From: Paenibacillus faecis
GTDB taxonomy: Bacteria > Bacillota > Bacilli > Paenibacillales > Paenibacillaceae
Assembly: GCF_008084145.1 (NCBI RefSeq)
Contig: NZ_VSDO01000004.1
Span: forward strand, 62,001 to 126,000
Length of the DNA stretch: 64,000 nt
Reading direction: 5' to 3'
Shown here: piece after piece, positions 55,923 through 64,000 of the stretch
How the letters are laid out: each line of letters begins with the position of its first letter
How positions within the stretch are numbered: the first letter of the stretch is position 1
The notes under the pieces: model-generated
Databases searched by the model: none
Seen by the model: only the letters and a program-made list of their open reading frames with translations
What the model was told of the DNA's origin: nothing
Program-made: the position numbers and the translations under genes

Positions 55923-58562
55923 TTGAATTTGATTACAGAGGCAGAGCTGCTCGCATTTATGCGGGAGACGGCGTATAAACCGATGACCTATCAGGAGTTG
56001 GAGGAGCATTTTCAGATTACGGATGCTTCCGAGTTCAAGGAATTCCTGAAGATGCTGAATCGGCTCGAGCAGGAAGGGCAAATCATCCTGACCCGGACGA
56101 ACCGCTACGGCGTGCCGGAGCGGATGGATCTGGTCCGGGGACGGCTTCAGGCCCACGCGAAAGGCTTCGCGTTCCTGATCCCCGATGACCGGGAGCATCC
56201 CGACGTTTATATTCACGCAAACGATTTGAAGAGCGCGATGAACGGCGATACGGTCCTGGTGCGGATCAGTTCCAAGAGCGCGGGCGGCGGCAAGCTCGAG
56301 GGCGAGGTTGTGCGGATCGTAAAACGGGCGATCACCCAGGTGGTCGGGGTGTTCCAGCACAACGAGACCTACGGGTTCGTGATTCCGGACGACAAGCGGA
56401 TCAACCGGGACATCTTTGTGCCGCAGGAGGCTTTTGGCGGCGCCGTGGACGGGGAGAAGGTCGTCGCCCGGATCGTTAATTATCCGGAAGGCCGCTCCGC
56501 CGCGGAGGGTGAAGTCATCGAGATCCTCGGACATAAGGATGACCCGGGCGTCGATATTTTGTCGATCATCCGCAAGCACCAACTGCCGGAGGCGTTCCCC
56601 GACGAAGTCATGGCGGAGGCGCAGCAGGCGCCCGACGTGATCGAGGAGGCGGAAATCGCCAAGCAGGGGCGGCGCGATCTTCGCGAGAAAATCATCGTGA
56701 CGATCGACGGCGAAGACGCCAAGGATCTCGATGACGCGGTCAACGTGGAGCGGCTGCCGAACGGGCATATCCGGCTGGGCGTCCATATAGCGGACGTCGG
56801 CTACTATGTGCGCGAAGGCTCCAAGCTGGACCAGGAGGCGTACAACCGCGGCTGCAGCGTGTATCTGGTCGACCGGGTCATTCCAATGCTGCCGCACCGG
56901 CTGTCGAACGGTATCTGTTCGCTGAATCCGAAGGTGGACCGCTTTACGCTGTCTTGCGAAATGGAATTCAACGACCAGATGAAGGTCGTGAAGCATGATA
57001 TTTTTACGAGCGTGATTCGCACGACGGAGCGGATGACCTATACCAATGTGCGCAAAATCCTCCAAGAAGAGGATCCCGAAGTAACGGAGCGTTACAGCCA
57101 TCTGGTTGAGACGTTCCAGCTTATGCGCGAGCTGGCCTTGAAGCTGCGGGCCAACCGGATGCGCCGGGGCGCCGTCGACTTCGACTTTGAAGAGTCGAAG
57201 GTCATCGTGGACGAAAACGGCAAGCCGGTCGATATCGTGAAGCGCGAGCGTTCGATCGCGGAGCAGATTATCGAGGAGTTCATGCTGGCGGCGAACGAAA
57301 CGGTGGCGGAGCATTTTCACTGGTTGAAGGTGCCGTTCATCTACCGGATTCACGAAGATCCCGACCAGGAGAAGCTGATGAACTTTATGGCTTTCGTAGC
57401 CAACTTCGGCTACACCGTCAAGGGCGGGAAAGGCAATAAGGTGCATCCTCGGGCCCTGCAGACGCTGCTGGAGGATATCCACGGCACGAAGGAGCAGACG
57501 GTCATCAGCACGATGATGCTCCGTTCCATGAGACAGGCGAAGTACGATGCCGAGAGCACTGGCCACTTCGGCCTGGCGGCGGAGTTCTACACGCATTTCA
57601 CGTCGCCGATCCGCCGGTACCCGGACCTTGTGATCCACCGGATCATCCGGGAGGTCATCGAACACGGCGGAGCCCTGCCGGAGCAGCGGATGGAGTATCT
57701 CGCCAGCCGCATGCAGGAAATCGCGCAGCAATCGTCGGAGCGGGAGCGGGTGGCCGTGGAGGCCGAGCGGGATACGGAACAGCTCAAAAAAGCGGAGTTC
57801 ATGCTGGATAAGGTCGGGGAAGAATTCCCCGGTATTATCAGCAGCGTAACGAGCTTCGGGATGTTCATCGAGCTGGAGAACACGGTTGAGGGGCTCATCC
57901 GTCTCAGCACGATGACGGATGATTATTACCACTTCCATGAGCAGCATATGGCCTTGATCGGCGAGCGGACGTCGCGGATCTTCCGGATCGGCGACGAGGT
58001 GAAAATCCGCGTAGCCCGCGTCAATATGGACGACCACACGATCGACTTCGAGTTGGTCGACATGAAGCCGCGCCGCCGGGAAGGCGGAAACGGCGGCGCC
58101 GGGTTTGAGGGCGCGGCCGGGCGCGGCGGCAAGCGGGGCAAGGGCAAGGGCGGCGGCGGTGCCGGTGCCGGCAAGCCCGGGAAAGGCGCCGCGATGGTGG
58201 CGGCGCCTGGAGGCGGCGGCAAACGCGGCAAGCGCGCCGCCCGCGGCGGAAGCGACACGGCCGGGGGCGGCGGGGCCGCTCCGGCCGTGAGCTTCGGGTT
58301 TGGCTCCGGCAAGGGCGGCTACGCCGCCGGGCCGGCCTCGCTGAGCCGCGACTCCGGAGGCTATCGCTCCTCAGGAGAAGGCAGCGGCTCAGGATCGGGC
58401 TCGCGGCGCAAAAAGACGTCCGCGAGCGGCATCTTCATCGGCGCGGGCGGCGCTGGCGCCGACGAGGGCGGAGCGTCCCCGCGCAAGAAGCGGGGCGGCA
58501 AAGGAAAGAGCAAGGGCGGCGGTAACGGAACCGCGGCATTCGTCCGCAAGAAGAAAAAGTAA
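55923..58562 (+). CDS. rnr: Ribonuclease R with a long Gly/Lys-rich C-terminal tail
   Basis: An 879-residue 3'-5' exoribonuclease that degrades structured RNA and helps trans-translation clean-up. The start is TTG 55923 after GAGGTG. Domains: winged helix (1-70), two cold-shock domains (about 70-210), the RNB catalytic domain (about 250-590) with the metal aspartates in [13 protein letters not shown] (Asp 262-271), and an S1 domain (about 635-712). Residues 714-879 are an unusual tail of Gly, Lys, Arg, Ser and Ala encoded by very GC-rich sequence. Basic tails occur in RNase R, but this one is long. smpB, its usual neighbour, does not follow. Confidence 0.95.
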   Translation: MNLITEAELLAFMRETAYKPMTYQELEEHFQITDASEFKEFLKMLNRLEQEGQIILTRTNRYGVPERMDLVRGRLQAHAKGFAFLIPDDREHPDVYIHANDLKSAMNGDTVLVRISSKSAGGGKLEGEVVRIVKRAITQVVGVFQHNETYGFVIPDDKRINRDIFVPQEAFGGAVDGEKVVARIVNYPEGRSAAEGEVIEILGHKDDPGVDILSIIRKHQLPEAFPDEVMAEAQQAPDVIEEAEIAKQGRRDLREKIIVTIDGEDAKDLDDAVNVERLPNGHIRLGVHIADVGYYVREGSKLDQEAYNRGCSVYLVDRVIPMLPHRLSNGICSLNPKVDRFTLSCEMEFNDQMKVVKHDIFTSVIRTTERMTYTNVRKILQEEDPEVTERYSHLVETFQLMRELALKLRANRMRRGAVDFDFEESKVIVDENGKPVDIVKRERSIAEQIIEEFMLAANETVAEHFHWLKVPFIYRIHEDPDQEKLMNFMAFVANFGYTVKGGKGNKVHPRALQTLLEDIHGTKEQTVISTMMLRSMRQAKYDAESTGHFGLAAEFYTHFTSPIRRYPDLVIHRIIREVIEHGGALPEQRMEYLASRMQEIAQQSSERERVAVEAERDTEQLKKAEFMLDKVGEEFPGIISSVTSFGMFIELENTVEGLIRLSTMTDDYYHFHEQHMALIGERTSRIFRIGDEVKIRVARVNMDDHTIDFELVDMKPRRREGGNGGAGFEGAAGRGGKRGKGKGGGGAGAGKPGKGAAMVAAPGGGGKRGKRAARGGSDTAGGGGAAPAVSFGFGSGKGGYAAGPASLSRDSGGYRSSGEGSGSGSGSRRKKTSASGIFIGAGGAGADEGGASPRKKRGGKGKSKGGGNGTAAFVRKKKK

Positions 58563-58571
58563 GGCAAACAC

Positions 58572-58613
58572 AGGCCGGGGACTCCGTCATCATTGCGGAG
58601 CCTCCGGCCTTTG
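58572..58613 (+). terminator. Terminator of rnr
   Basis: AGGCCGG/CCGGCCT forms the outer stem and CTCCG/CGGAG the inner stem, followed by TTT. Confidence 0.75.
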
Positions 58614-58830
58614 ATGTATCACAGGTTTTTATCCCTCCCCGTATCTTCAGATTTTCTTTAGATCTATCCCCGTAAAATCCTTAGATTTTTTCGTTACTAT
58701 TTTTTCAACCAGAAACAAAACGAAGAGAAAACAGGATCAGGTATAATGGGGTGTAGTCGTTGTATACACCTGTCGTAAAAAGGATACGCTTTAACTGGAC
58801 TGCGGCGGGATCCAAAGGAGGTACCGTATC

Positions 58831-59511
58831 ATGAACACCGTACTTGTCGTAGACGACGATTCAGAGATTCGGGATGTCATCCACGTATATTTGCGAAATG
58901 AAGGATACCATGTCATAGAGGCTGCGGATGGCCTGGAAGCGCTGAATGTCATTAAAAAAACGCCCGTTCATCTGGTCATCCTGGACGTCATGATGCCGCG
59001 AATGGATGGGATTAAGGCGTGCATTCAAATTAGGGAAATCTCGAACACTCCCATTATCATGCTATCGGCCAAGGAAGAGGATATGGACAAAATTACGGGT
59101 CTTATGACCGGAGCGGACGATTACATGATAAAACCCTTTAATCCGTTGGAATTGCTCGCTCGAGTAAAAGCGCAATTACGGCGGCAGTCCTTAATGGGAA
59201 AGGAAGAATTCAATTCTCTCATCATTATCAAAGATTTAATTATTGATAAGGCCAAGCATTCCGTTACTTTAAAAGGAAACCACATATCACTGACCCCTTT
59301 GGAGTTCTCCATTCTGGAGTTGCTGGCAAGCCACCCCGGCCAGGTATTTAGCTCCGAAAAGATTTACGAAAGCGTGTGGAGAGAGCCGTATGGATATTCG
59401 GACAATACAGTAATGGTTCACATTCGTAATTTGCGGGAGAAAATAGAAGAATCTCCAAGGGACCCGAATTACATCAAAACAGTCTGGGGAGTGGGCTATA
59501 AAATTGACTGA
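58831..59511 (+). CDS. OmpR-family response regulator (VanR-like)
   Basis: A 226-residue regulator; AAAGGAGG precedes ATG 58831. The receiver has VVDDDSE, the phosphoacceptor Asp in HLVILDVMMPRMDG and Lys in YMIKPFN. The winged-helix output domain ends in VWGVGYKID. The sequence is of the VanR kind found with VanS kinases. The partner kinase gene that follows is broken, so this regulator may now be orphaned or respond to other donors. AT content is higher than in rnr. Confidence 0.92.
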   Translation: MNTVLVVDDDSEIRDVIHVYLRNEGYHVIEAADGLEALNVIKKTPVHLVILDVMMPRMDGIKACIQIREISNTPIIMLSAKEEDMDKITGLMTGADDYMIKPFNPLELLARVKAQLRRQSLMGKEEFNSLIIIKDLIIDKAKHSVTLKGNHISLTPLEFSILELLASHPGQVFSSEKIYESVWREPYGYSDNTVMVHIRNLREKIEESPRDPNYIKTVWGVGYKID

Positions 59512-60159
59512 GCGATTTTTCAAACAAAGAAGAAAAAAAGCATCCGGTTACATATCTTATCCCACTTCGTTTTAAGTTCCCTGATTGCGATTTTTACCAC
59601 ATCCACAGTCTCCAGGGTTTTCTTCATGCTCGATCGTGAAAAATTCGAATTATACATGCCCTATCTTATGACTCCGCTGTTTATCGCCATCTTTATTTTA
59701 TCTTTCTATACATTGACCCGGCGAATTTCAAAGATTTGGTTACTTTAGAGCGGGGTCACGGGCATTTTCCCATGACTTGCGTACGCCGCTTACAAGTATT
59801 ATCGGCTATATAGAGCTCTTAAGAACCAACTCGTTCCGAAATGAAGAGGAATATACGCGGTTTGTTCAAAACACTTATAACAAGGTGGTTCATCTAAAAA
59901 AATGCTCGATGATCTGTTTGAATATACCCGGCTTACTTCGGTCGAAACCCGGTTGGATCTGAAGAAGATCGATATATTCCAGCTTCTCGATCAATTGCTT
60001 TTTGAGTTTGAACCGATCGCTCAAGAAAGCGGCATCCATATTATCGAGTTGCATGGCGGAACCTTAACCCTCCATCATACAAACAACCTATTTAAATTTA
60101 CACTTACTTTGCCGCTCGAAGGAGCCCCGGCATCGGCCAACCCGGTCTGGGATCCGTGA
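59508..60159 (+). pseudogene. Broken VanS-like sensor histidine kinase
   Basis: The region reads as pieces of one kinase in shifting frames. Membrane-span-like sequence (SSLIAIFTTSTVSRVFFMLD, then LMTPLFIAIFILSFYTLTRR) is followed by the His box (HDLRTPLTSIIGYIELLRTN, 59775-59830), then in another frame LDDLFEYTRLTSVETRLDLK and LLDQLLFEFEPIAQESGI. The sequence then jumps to an ATPase-end-like HIIELHGGTL and FKFTLTLPLE. The N, G1 and G2 boxes are missing, so at least two frameshifts and an internal deletion have destroyed it. It begins right at the end of the regulator gene. Confidence 0.85.
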
Positions 60160-60292
60160 TATTATGCAAGTTTCCGCTTGTGATATATATCTGTTTGTCC
60201 ACATTTAGATGGACACTTTCTAGATTTGTCCTCGAGGGAGAGACCGTGATGGACTGTTCGTACTAGAAGAAGATGGCTAACCGCATCTTACA

Positions 60293-60340
60293 AAAAAACA
60301 TGGGTGCTCGCTTTTCGAGAGTGATCACCCATGTTTTTTA
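60293..60340. terminator. Bidirectional terminator
   Basis: AAAAAACATGGGTG (60293-60306) and CACCCATGTTTTTT (60326-60339) form a perfect stem with A and T flanks. Confidence 0.8.
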
Positions 60341-60359
60341 TTTGGGCTTTAGCCAGTTG

Positions 60360-60935
60360 AGCTCGCGAGGCGTGCGAAAGAAAAAACACCTGCTATGCGG
60401 GTGGTGTAGTGATGCTTATAGCAAAAACCACCTGGTCGTTATAATACGAGTGTTCAAGCTACGATGTATACCGAAAGGAAAAGGTGGCTTAATGGCTAAT
60501 GGAAGTGATATGTCACATACAAAGAGGCGCCTAGTGTGCTTGCTTCCAAACTTCCAGCTCCAAAAAGATGCAAATCTGCAGGTATTTAAGCCGATCCCCG
60601 AGGGGAAAACGAAAAAAGATGCAAATCTGCAGGAATTTCCAGCGATTTTATAGAAACGAGCCGGTTTCGTCGAAAAGTCCTGCAGATTTGCAGGAATTTG
60701 GAAATTTTGAGTCCAAACAGGAAAAAAGCATGCAGATATGCAGGAATTCTATGTTACCAAGGTTGTCTGACAGGGCACTAGTGATAATCGCCCCCCCTTC
60801 AGGGGGAGGCAAAAGCGGCAACGGCATAGTAGCTTGAACGTAGTGAAAGCTAGCGCCTTTAGACACGAGCCGGTAATAATGGCTTATAGTCTTAGAGCAA
60901 ACCACCCGTTCTCACGGGTAGTTTTGATTTTAACC
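60360..60935 (+). mobile_element. IS200/IS605-family remnant without a working transposase
   Basis: The left part (60380-60490) has the subterminal hairpin-rich style of IS200/IS605 elements. It leads to ATG 60492, reading MANGSDMSHTK, which matches the start of IS200-type TnpA as I remember it; the frame then turns into unrelated repeat sequence. The right part (about 60830-60935) has a GAACGTAGTGAAAGCTAGCG stretch and ends in a hairpin ACCACCCGT/ACGGGTAGT followed by TTTTGAT, typical of the right end of such elements. The catalytic HUH and tyrosine regions are absent. Confidence 0.6.
60566..60752. repeat. Four copies of a TGCARATYTGCAGGAATTT-like repeat
   Basis: Copies start near 60567, 60618, 60681 and 60730. 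Each has a palindromic core (TGCAAATCTGCA, or its reverse complement TGCAGATTTGCA, or TGCAGATATGCA) followed by GGTATTT, GGAATTT or GGAATTC. Spacings are about 50-63 bases. The repeats sit inside the IS remnant and replace most of the transposase gene. Confidence 0.7.
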
Positions 60936-60940
60936 TATGC

Positions 60941-61753
60941 TTAGGCTCCCTGCGGAGAGGACTCGCCGATGGCAACCGCCGGGGCGGGACTTTCGGTTTC
61001 CAATTGGGCCAGGCGCTTCAGGAGTTTTTTGAGCATGACGGAGGCCTTGACCTGCAGGGGGAGGCTGTCGGCGACATGGATGTCATAGGCTCCGCTGGCG
61101 ATGGCCTGCTTAAGTTCAGCTACGCTGCCGCACGGATGGTTTAGCTCGTTGAACACGCTGCCGTACTGCAGGCACTGGTGGGTGTCGCTGCCCGCGGTCA
61201 CCGGCTTGCCGAGTGCGGCCGCAAAACGCTCGACCCGCTCGCGGTTGGCCTCGCTGCCGTATTCGTACATGTCCTTGGCGTTCAGGTCGAAGGCGTCAAG
61301 GCGCCGGAGTTCGGCGGGATCCAAGTGATGAAGCGGCGTGGATGCGCGGAACGGATGCGCCCCGATTTTGAGCAGCGGATAGGCCTCGGCTAAGGTCAGA
61401 AGGTCGGCAAAAGGGATGAAGCGGCCTTTTTCCGTGTAGGGCTCGAGGTGTCGCCGGGCTTCCAAAATATGCTCTTTACGCCCGATCAGCAGGATGTGGC
61501 CGGTCTCGCGGATATCCACTTCCATTCCGGGGAAGATTTTCAGGGAGCCGGCTTCATAATACTCCCCGTTGTAAGGGTACATCCGATCCAGATTTTCGTA
61601 GACCTCGAAAAAACGGCGTGTGTTGAAATGTTCGGTCAAGGCTACGGCGTCCAGCCCGTTCGCTACCGCTTCGCGGATCATTTCTTCGTAATAGGCGGTT
61701 GAGAAATCGCTCGCCTTGGACAGTTTGGCGTGAGTATGCAGGTCGATTCGCAT
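60941..61753 (-). CDS. PHP-family metal-dependent phosphoesterase
   Basis: A 270-residue protein of the PHP family (histidinol-phosphatase/PolX-like). The four metal-binding motifs are in order: DLHTHAKLSK at the start, ALTEHF, the Glu in GMEVDI, GAHPFR and GSDTHQ. It probably hydrolyses a phosphomonoester or phosphodiester in the cytoplasm; the substrate is unknown. AAGGAG precedes ATG 61753. It has no obvious operon partner. Confidence 0.88.
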   Translation of the reverse strand: MRIDLHTHAKLSKASDFSTAYYEEMIREAVANGLDAVALTEHFNTRRFFEVYENLDRMYPYNGEYYEAGSLKIFPGMEVDIRETGHILLIGRKEHILEARRHLEPYTEKGRFIPFADLLTLAEAYPLLKIGAHPFRASTPLHHLDPAELRRLDAFDLNAKDMYEYGSEANRERVERFAAALGKPVTAGSDTHQCLQYGSVFNELNHPCGSVAELKQAIASGAYDIHVADSLPLQVKASVMLKKLLKRLAQLETESPAPAVAIGESSPQGA

Positions 61754-61944
61754 GAATTAACACTCCTTAGGTGAGGTTGATTAGTTTTTTTCTCTCTGCT
61801 GCTTTCGGGGTCCGCTTTGCTCGGGTTGCCTTTTGGAACAAGTATTCTTTAGGGCGATTTTTTCCCTGATAGGGGCCTTGCGGGCACTGGCGTTACACTA
61901 AACCTGATAGGGTGCTGCCTTATCCGCAATCTCTCTTAAAGGCA

Positions 61945-62200
61945 GCTATGATAGCGGCGTTTTGGGCTGCTATTTCGTCCGGATTCGCTTTTTGGGGAAA
62001 AATAGCGGCTAAAAAGGGCCTTATTTCTCTGGTGCGAGCCCAAAAATCGGTTTTCGGCCCACTTTTCCCTAAAATAAGGCCCCAAATGACCGCTATTTCT
62101 CATCGAAGAGCCAAATTCGACAAAATAGCGCCGCAAATGGCCCTTATTTACTCGCCCGGCTTCAAAGAGAGGTGGTTACGGGCCGCTATTTTGTTTTCAA
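61945..62200. repeat. Extragenic repeat region with AATAGCGGC elements, copy 2 (inverted to copy 1)
   Basis: This is similar, on the opposite strand, to 10860-11072, with an identical 28-base run at 62105-62132 and recurring AATAAGGCCC and ATAGCGGC pieces. The remaining bases from 61753 to 62344 hold no gene that I can support. Confidence 0.75.
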
Positions 62201-62343
62201 AGTCCTGGATGGCCATGATAACGGTCTTTTCGGCCGTTATTGGCCAGGTCGAGCCGAGAGCCGGACCGGGTTGCGGGCCAAGGGTCTGAGATAGGGACAG
62301 GGGCCGGCCCGGAAAGCGGCGGGACTAGCCCCCCCCCTCTGGC

Positions 62344-63153
62344 CTACCCGAACCAGAACAGCACCGCCACGTACGCGGCCGAGCCGGACAGGAACAGTAC
62401 GTCCCGGGTTTGGAAACGGAGGTGCGAGAGCTTCAGTTTTTTGGCGGCCGGGTTTTTGAGGCCGTAGGAGAAGCCGCGCGTCTCCAGGGCTTCCACGGTG
62501 GTGCGGGACCGCTTGGCGGTGGCCAGCATCAGCGGGAAGAAGGCGTAGACCAGCAGCTTCAAATAGTAGGCACCCTTGCGCCAGTACAGCAGCCCCGGAT
62601 GTTCGGGGGCTTTGCCGCGCAGCCGGTAGGACAGCAGCACATTGCGGAACTCCTCGAACAGCACGGGGAGAATCCGGTAGCCGTAGGACAGGCTGAACGA
62701 AAAGGCGGCGGGGACGCCGAGCGCGAGCAGGCCGTCGCTGATTTTTTCCGGGTCCATGCCGGAGAAGACGGTGATGCTGGCCAGGGACACGACCGACAAC
62801 TTGAGCGTCAGTTTCAGCAGCGGCAGGGCGGAGGAGATATCTCCGCCAAAAAACAGCGAGATCACAAACAGCCAGCCCACCTGCCCGATCAGGCCGAGGC
62901 AGAGGACGAAGATGATGAACGGCGTGACGCGCGACAGGATCGTCGTGACGACCATAAACAGGCACATGCCGGCCAGGACGAGCAGGCTGTTGACGAACCA
63001 GGGCATGATGGCGAAAAAAAGGTACCAGATCAGCAGTCCCCGCGGATCGAGCCGGGACAGGGAGGCGTGGCCGCTGCCGTACGCCGTGTTCATCAGTTCG
63101 AGCTGGATCCGGTCCAGCGACAGCTTGTTAAACCAGTTGCGGACGAGCTCCAT
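62344..63153 (-). CDS. Energy-coupling factor transporter T component (EcfT/CbiQ family)
   Basis: A 269-residue inner-membrane protein that links the ATPases to a substrate-binding S component in ECF vitamin or metal importers. It has about five to six hydrophobic spans. The two cytoplasmic Arg-Gly motifs that touch the ATPases are at SYRLRGKAPEH and EALETRGFSYG. AAGGAGG lies nine bases before ATG 63153, inside the end of the ATPase gene, which it overlaps by 26 bases. No S component is in the window, so the substrate is unknown. Confidence 0.9.
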   Translation of the reverse strand: MELVRNWFNKLSLDRIQLELMNTAYGSGHASLSRLDPRGLLIWYLFFAIMPWFVNSLLVLAGMCLFMVVTTILSRVTPFIIFVLCLGLIGQVGWLFVISLFFGGDISSALPLLKLTLKLSVVSLASITVFSGMDPEKISDGLLALGVPAAFSFSLSYGYRILPVLFEEFRNVLLSYRLRGKAPEHPGLLYWRKGAYYLKLLVYAFFPLMLATAKRSRTTVEALETRGFSYGLKNPAAKKLKLSHLRFQTRDVLFLSGSAAYVAVLFWFG

Positions 63154-64000
63154 GGGAAGGGGCCTCCTTTTCTGCGAGTATGCGGTGCAAGCGGTCCGCC
63201 AGCTCTTGCGGTGCGGCGCACGGCGGCCGAAGCCCGAGCCCGGCCGAGAGCTCCATGCTCTGCGTCAGGGCCAGGCCGGCGCGGCGGATCAGCTCGGGGT
63301 CGGCGAACACCTCGGCCGCTGTCCCGTCGGCCGCCACGCGTCCCTCGTGCAGGACGATGACGCGCGTGGCCCAACCGGCGACGAGCTGCATGTCATGCGT
63401 GGCGATGAGGACGGTGCGCACATGCCGCTCCAGCTCCCGCAGCGTGCCGAGCAGCTCCTCGCGGGTGGCCAGGTCGAGGTTGGCCGTCGGCTCGTCGAGC
63501 AGCATCACCGCGGGGCGGACGGCCGCGCCGATCGCGAGCGAGACGCGGCGCTGCTGCCCGCCGCTGAGCAGGCGGGCGTCGCGGTCCTGCAGCTCTTCCA
63601 GGCGGAAGCTGCGGAGCATGGTTTCCACGGTGGCCCCGGCGTCGGGGTAACCGCGTTTTTTGAGGCAGTACGCGACTTCTTTGCGTACGCTGTCTTCAAT
63701 AAACATGTCTTCGGGATTCTGAAAGACGAAGGCGACATGTTTGGACAGTTCCTCGACGGACGTGCTGCGCGTGTCGAGGCCAAGGACATCGACGGAGCCG
63801 CCGGACGGCCTGGCGATCCCCGCGATTAGGCGCAGCAGGGAGGATTTGCCGGCGCCGTTGTTGCCGACCAGCGCGACGCGTTCGCCCTCGGCGATGTCCA
63901 GGGTCAGGCCGCGAAGAACGGTGTGCTCCGCTTTGCGGAGCGTCCGGTAGTTGAGCGCGGCCTGGCTCAGGCGGATCACCGCCGCGGGCGGGCGCTGGTC
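63128..64000 (-). CDS. ECF transporter ATPase domain, continuing past the window edge
   Basis: An ABC ATPase of the EcfA type. Walker A (GNNGAGKSS), Q-loop (FVFQNPEDMFIEDSV), signature (LSGGQQRRVSLA), Walker B (VMLLDEPTANLD) and H-loop (IATHDMQ) are all present. A GTG at 63979 could be a start, but no ribosome site precedes it and the frame stays open to the edge. The gene may therefore extend further, perhaps as a fused double ATPase of the YkoD kind. It is coupled to the T component through a 26-base overlap. Confidence 0.88.
   Translation of the reverse strand, partial: DQRPPAAVIRLSQAALNYRTLRKAEHTVLRGLTLDIAEGERVALVGNNGAGKSSLLRLIAGIARPSGGSVDVLGLDTRSTSVEELSKHVAFVFQNPEDMFIEDSVRKEVAYCLKKRGYPDAGATVETMLRSFRLEELQDRDARLLSGGQQRRVSLAIGAAVRPAVMLLDEPTANLDLATREELLGTLRELERHVRTVLIATHDMQLVAGWATRVIVLHEGRVAADGTAAEVFADPELIRRAGLALTQSMELSAGLGLRPPCAAPQELADRLHRILAEKEAPSHGARPQLV

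Noticed and set aside
55758..58037. 759-codon open frame on the minus strand across rnr
   Set aside because: It is the antisense shadow of a GC-rich gene. The plus-strand protein has all RNase R domains and catalytic residues; the minus-strand product has no recognisable motif.
60566..60752. Possible CRISPR array of four TGCAAATCTGCAGG repeats
   Set aside because: Repeat orientation and sequence vary, spacers are of uneven length, and the block sits inside an IS remnant.
58562..60941. Search for smpB and tmRNA after rnr
   Set aside because: Neither an SmpB-like frame nor a tmRNA-like sequence with an alanine acceptor stem could be found; this stretch holds the broken kinase gene and the IS remnant instead.

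Overview
The window looks like chromosomal DNA of a Paenibacillus-like bacterium (Bacillota). The evidence is moderate to high GC, strong AGGAGG ribosome binding sites with some TTG/GTG starts, a cggR-gapA-pgk-tpiA-gpmI-eno glycolytic operon, many CUT1-type sugar ABC transporters with YesM/YesN-type two-component regulators, and extragenic palindromic repeats. No rRNA, tRNA or CRISPR array was found.

Layout. 1-2446: end of a sugar ABC transporter operon (permease, binding lipoprotein). 2507-10148: glycolytic operon, with a sigma-A promoter and CggR operator ahead of cggR and hairpins on both sides of gapA. 10332-38353: accessory carbon-use region. It holds an orphan lipoprotein, a minus-strand set (sensor kinase, AraC-type regulator, two permeases, FAD oxidoreductase), a kinase-like gene with an in-frame amber stop coupled to an acyl-CoA dehydrogenase-like gene, a two-piece sigma-factor-like pair, a SUMF1-domain gene, an SGNH hydrolase with a sugar-binding lipoprotein, a LacI regulator divergent from a mannoside import and phosphorolysis operon (DUF1861 plus GH130), a secreted protein with six exact 16-residue repeats, an ASCH-domain protein, an oligo-1,6-glucosidase and a chemoreceptor. 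38604: secG.

39003-55780 is the most unusual part: a ribosomally made, post-translationally modified peptide (RiPP) locus. It encodes an ABC exporter without a peptidase domain, a 42-residue precursor with four cysteines in its last 19 residues, four radical SAM/SPASM enzymes, a fifth radical SAM enzyme resembling the YydG/EpeE peptide epimerase, and a full-length M16C (presequence-protease-like) peptidase. It ends with a two-component system and a MacB/FtsX-type ABC transporter that probably serve sensing and self-protection. In inferred order, the precursor is made from its own strong promoter, modified by up to five radical enzymes, cut by the M16 protease and exported. Five radical SAM enzymes for one tiny precursor is exceptional, and I do not recognise this combination as a described product class.

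55923-64000: rnr (RNase R with a long Gly/Lys-rich tail), a VanR-like regulator with a wrecked kinase gene, an IS200/IS605 remnant, a PHP-family phosphoesterase and part of an ECF transporter (T subunit and ATPase). eno, secG and rnr are usually close together in this group, so both the 28 kb and the 17 kb blocks look like insertions into a conserved neighbourhood.
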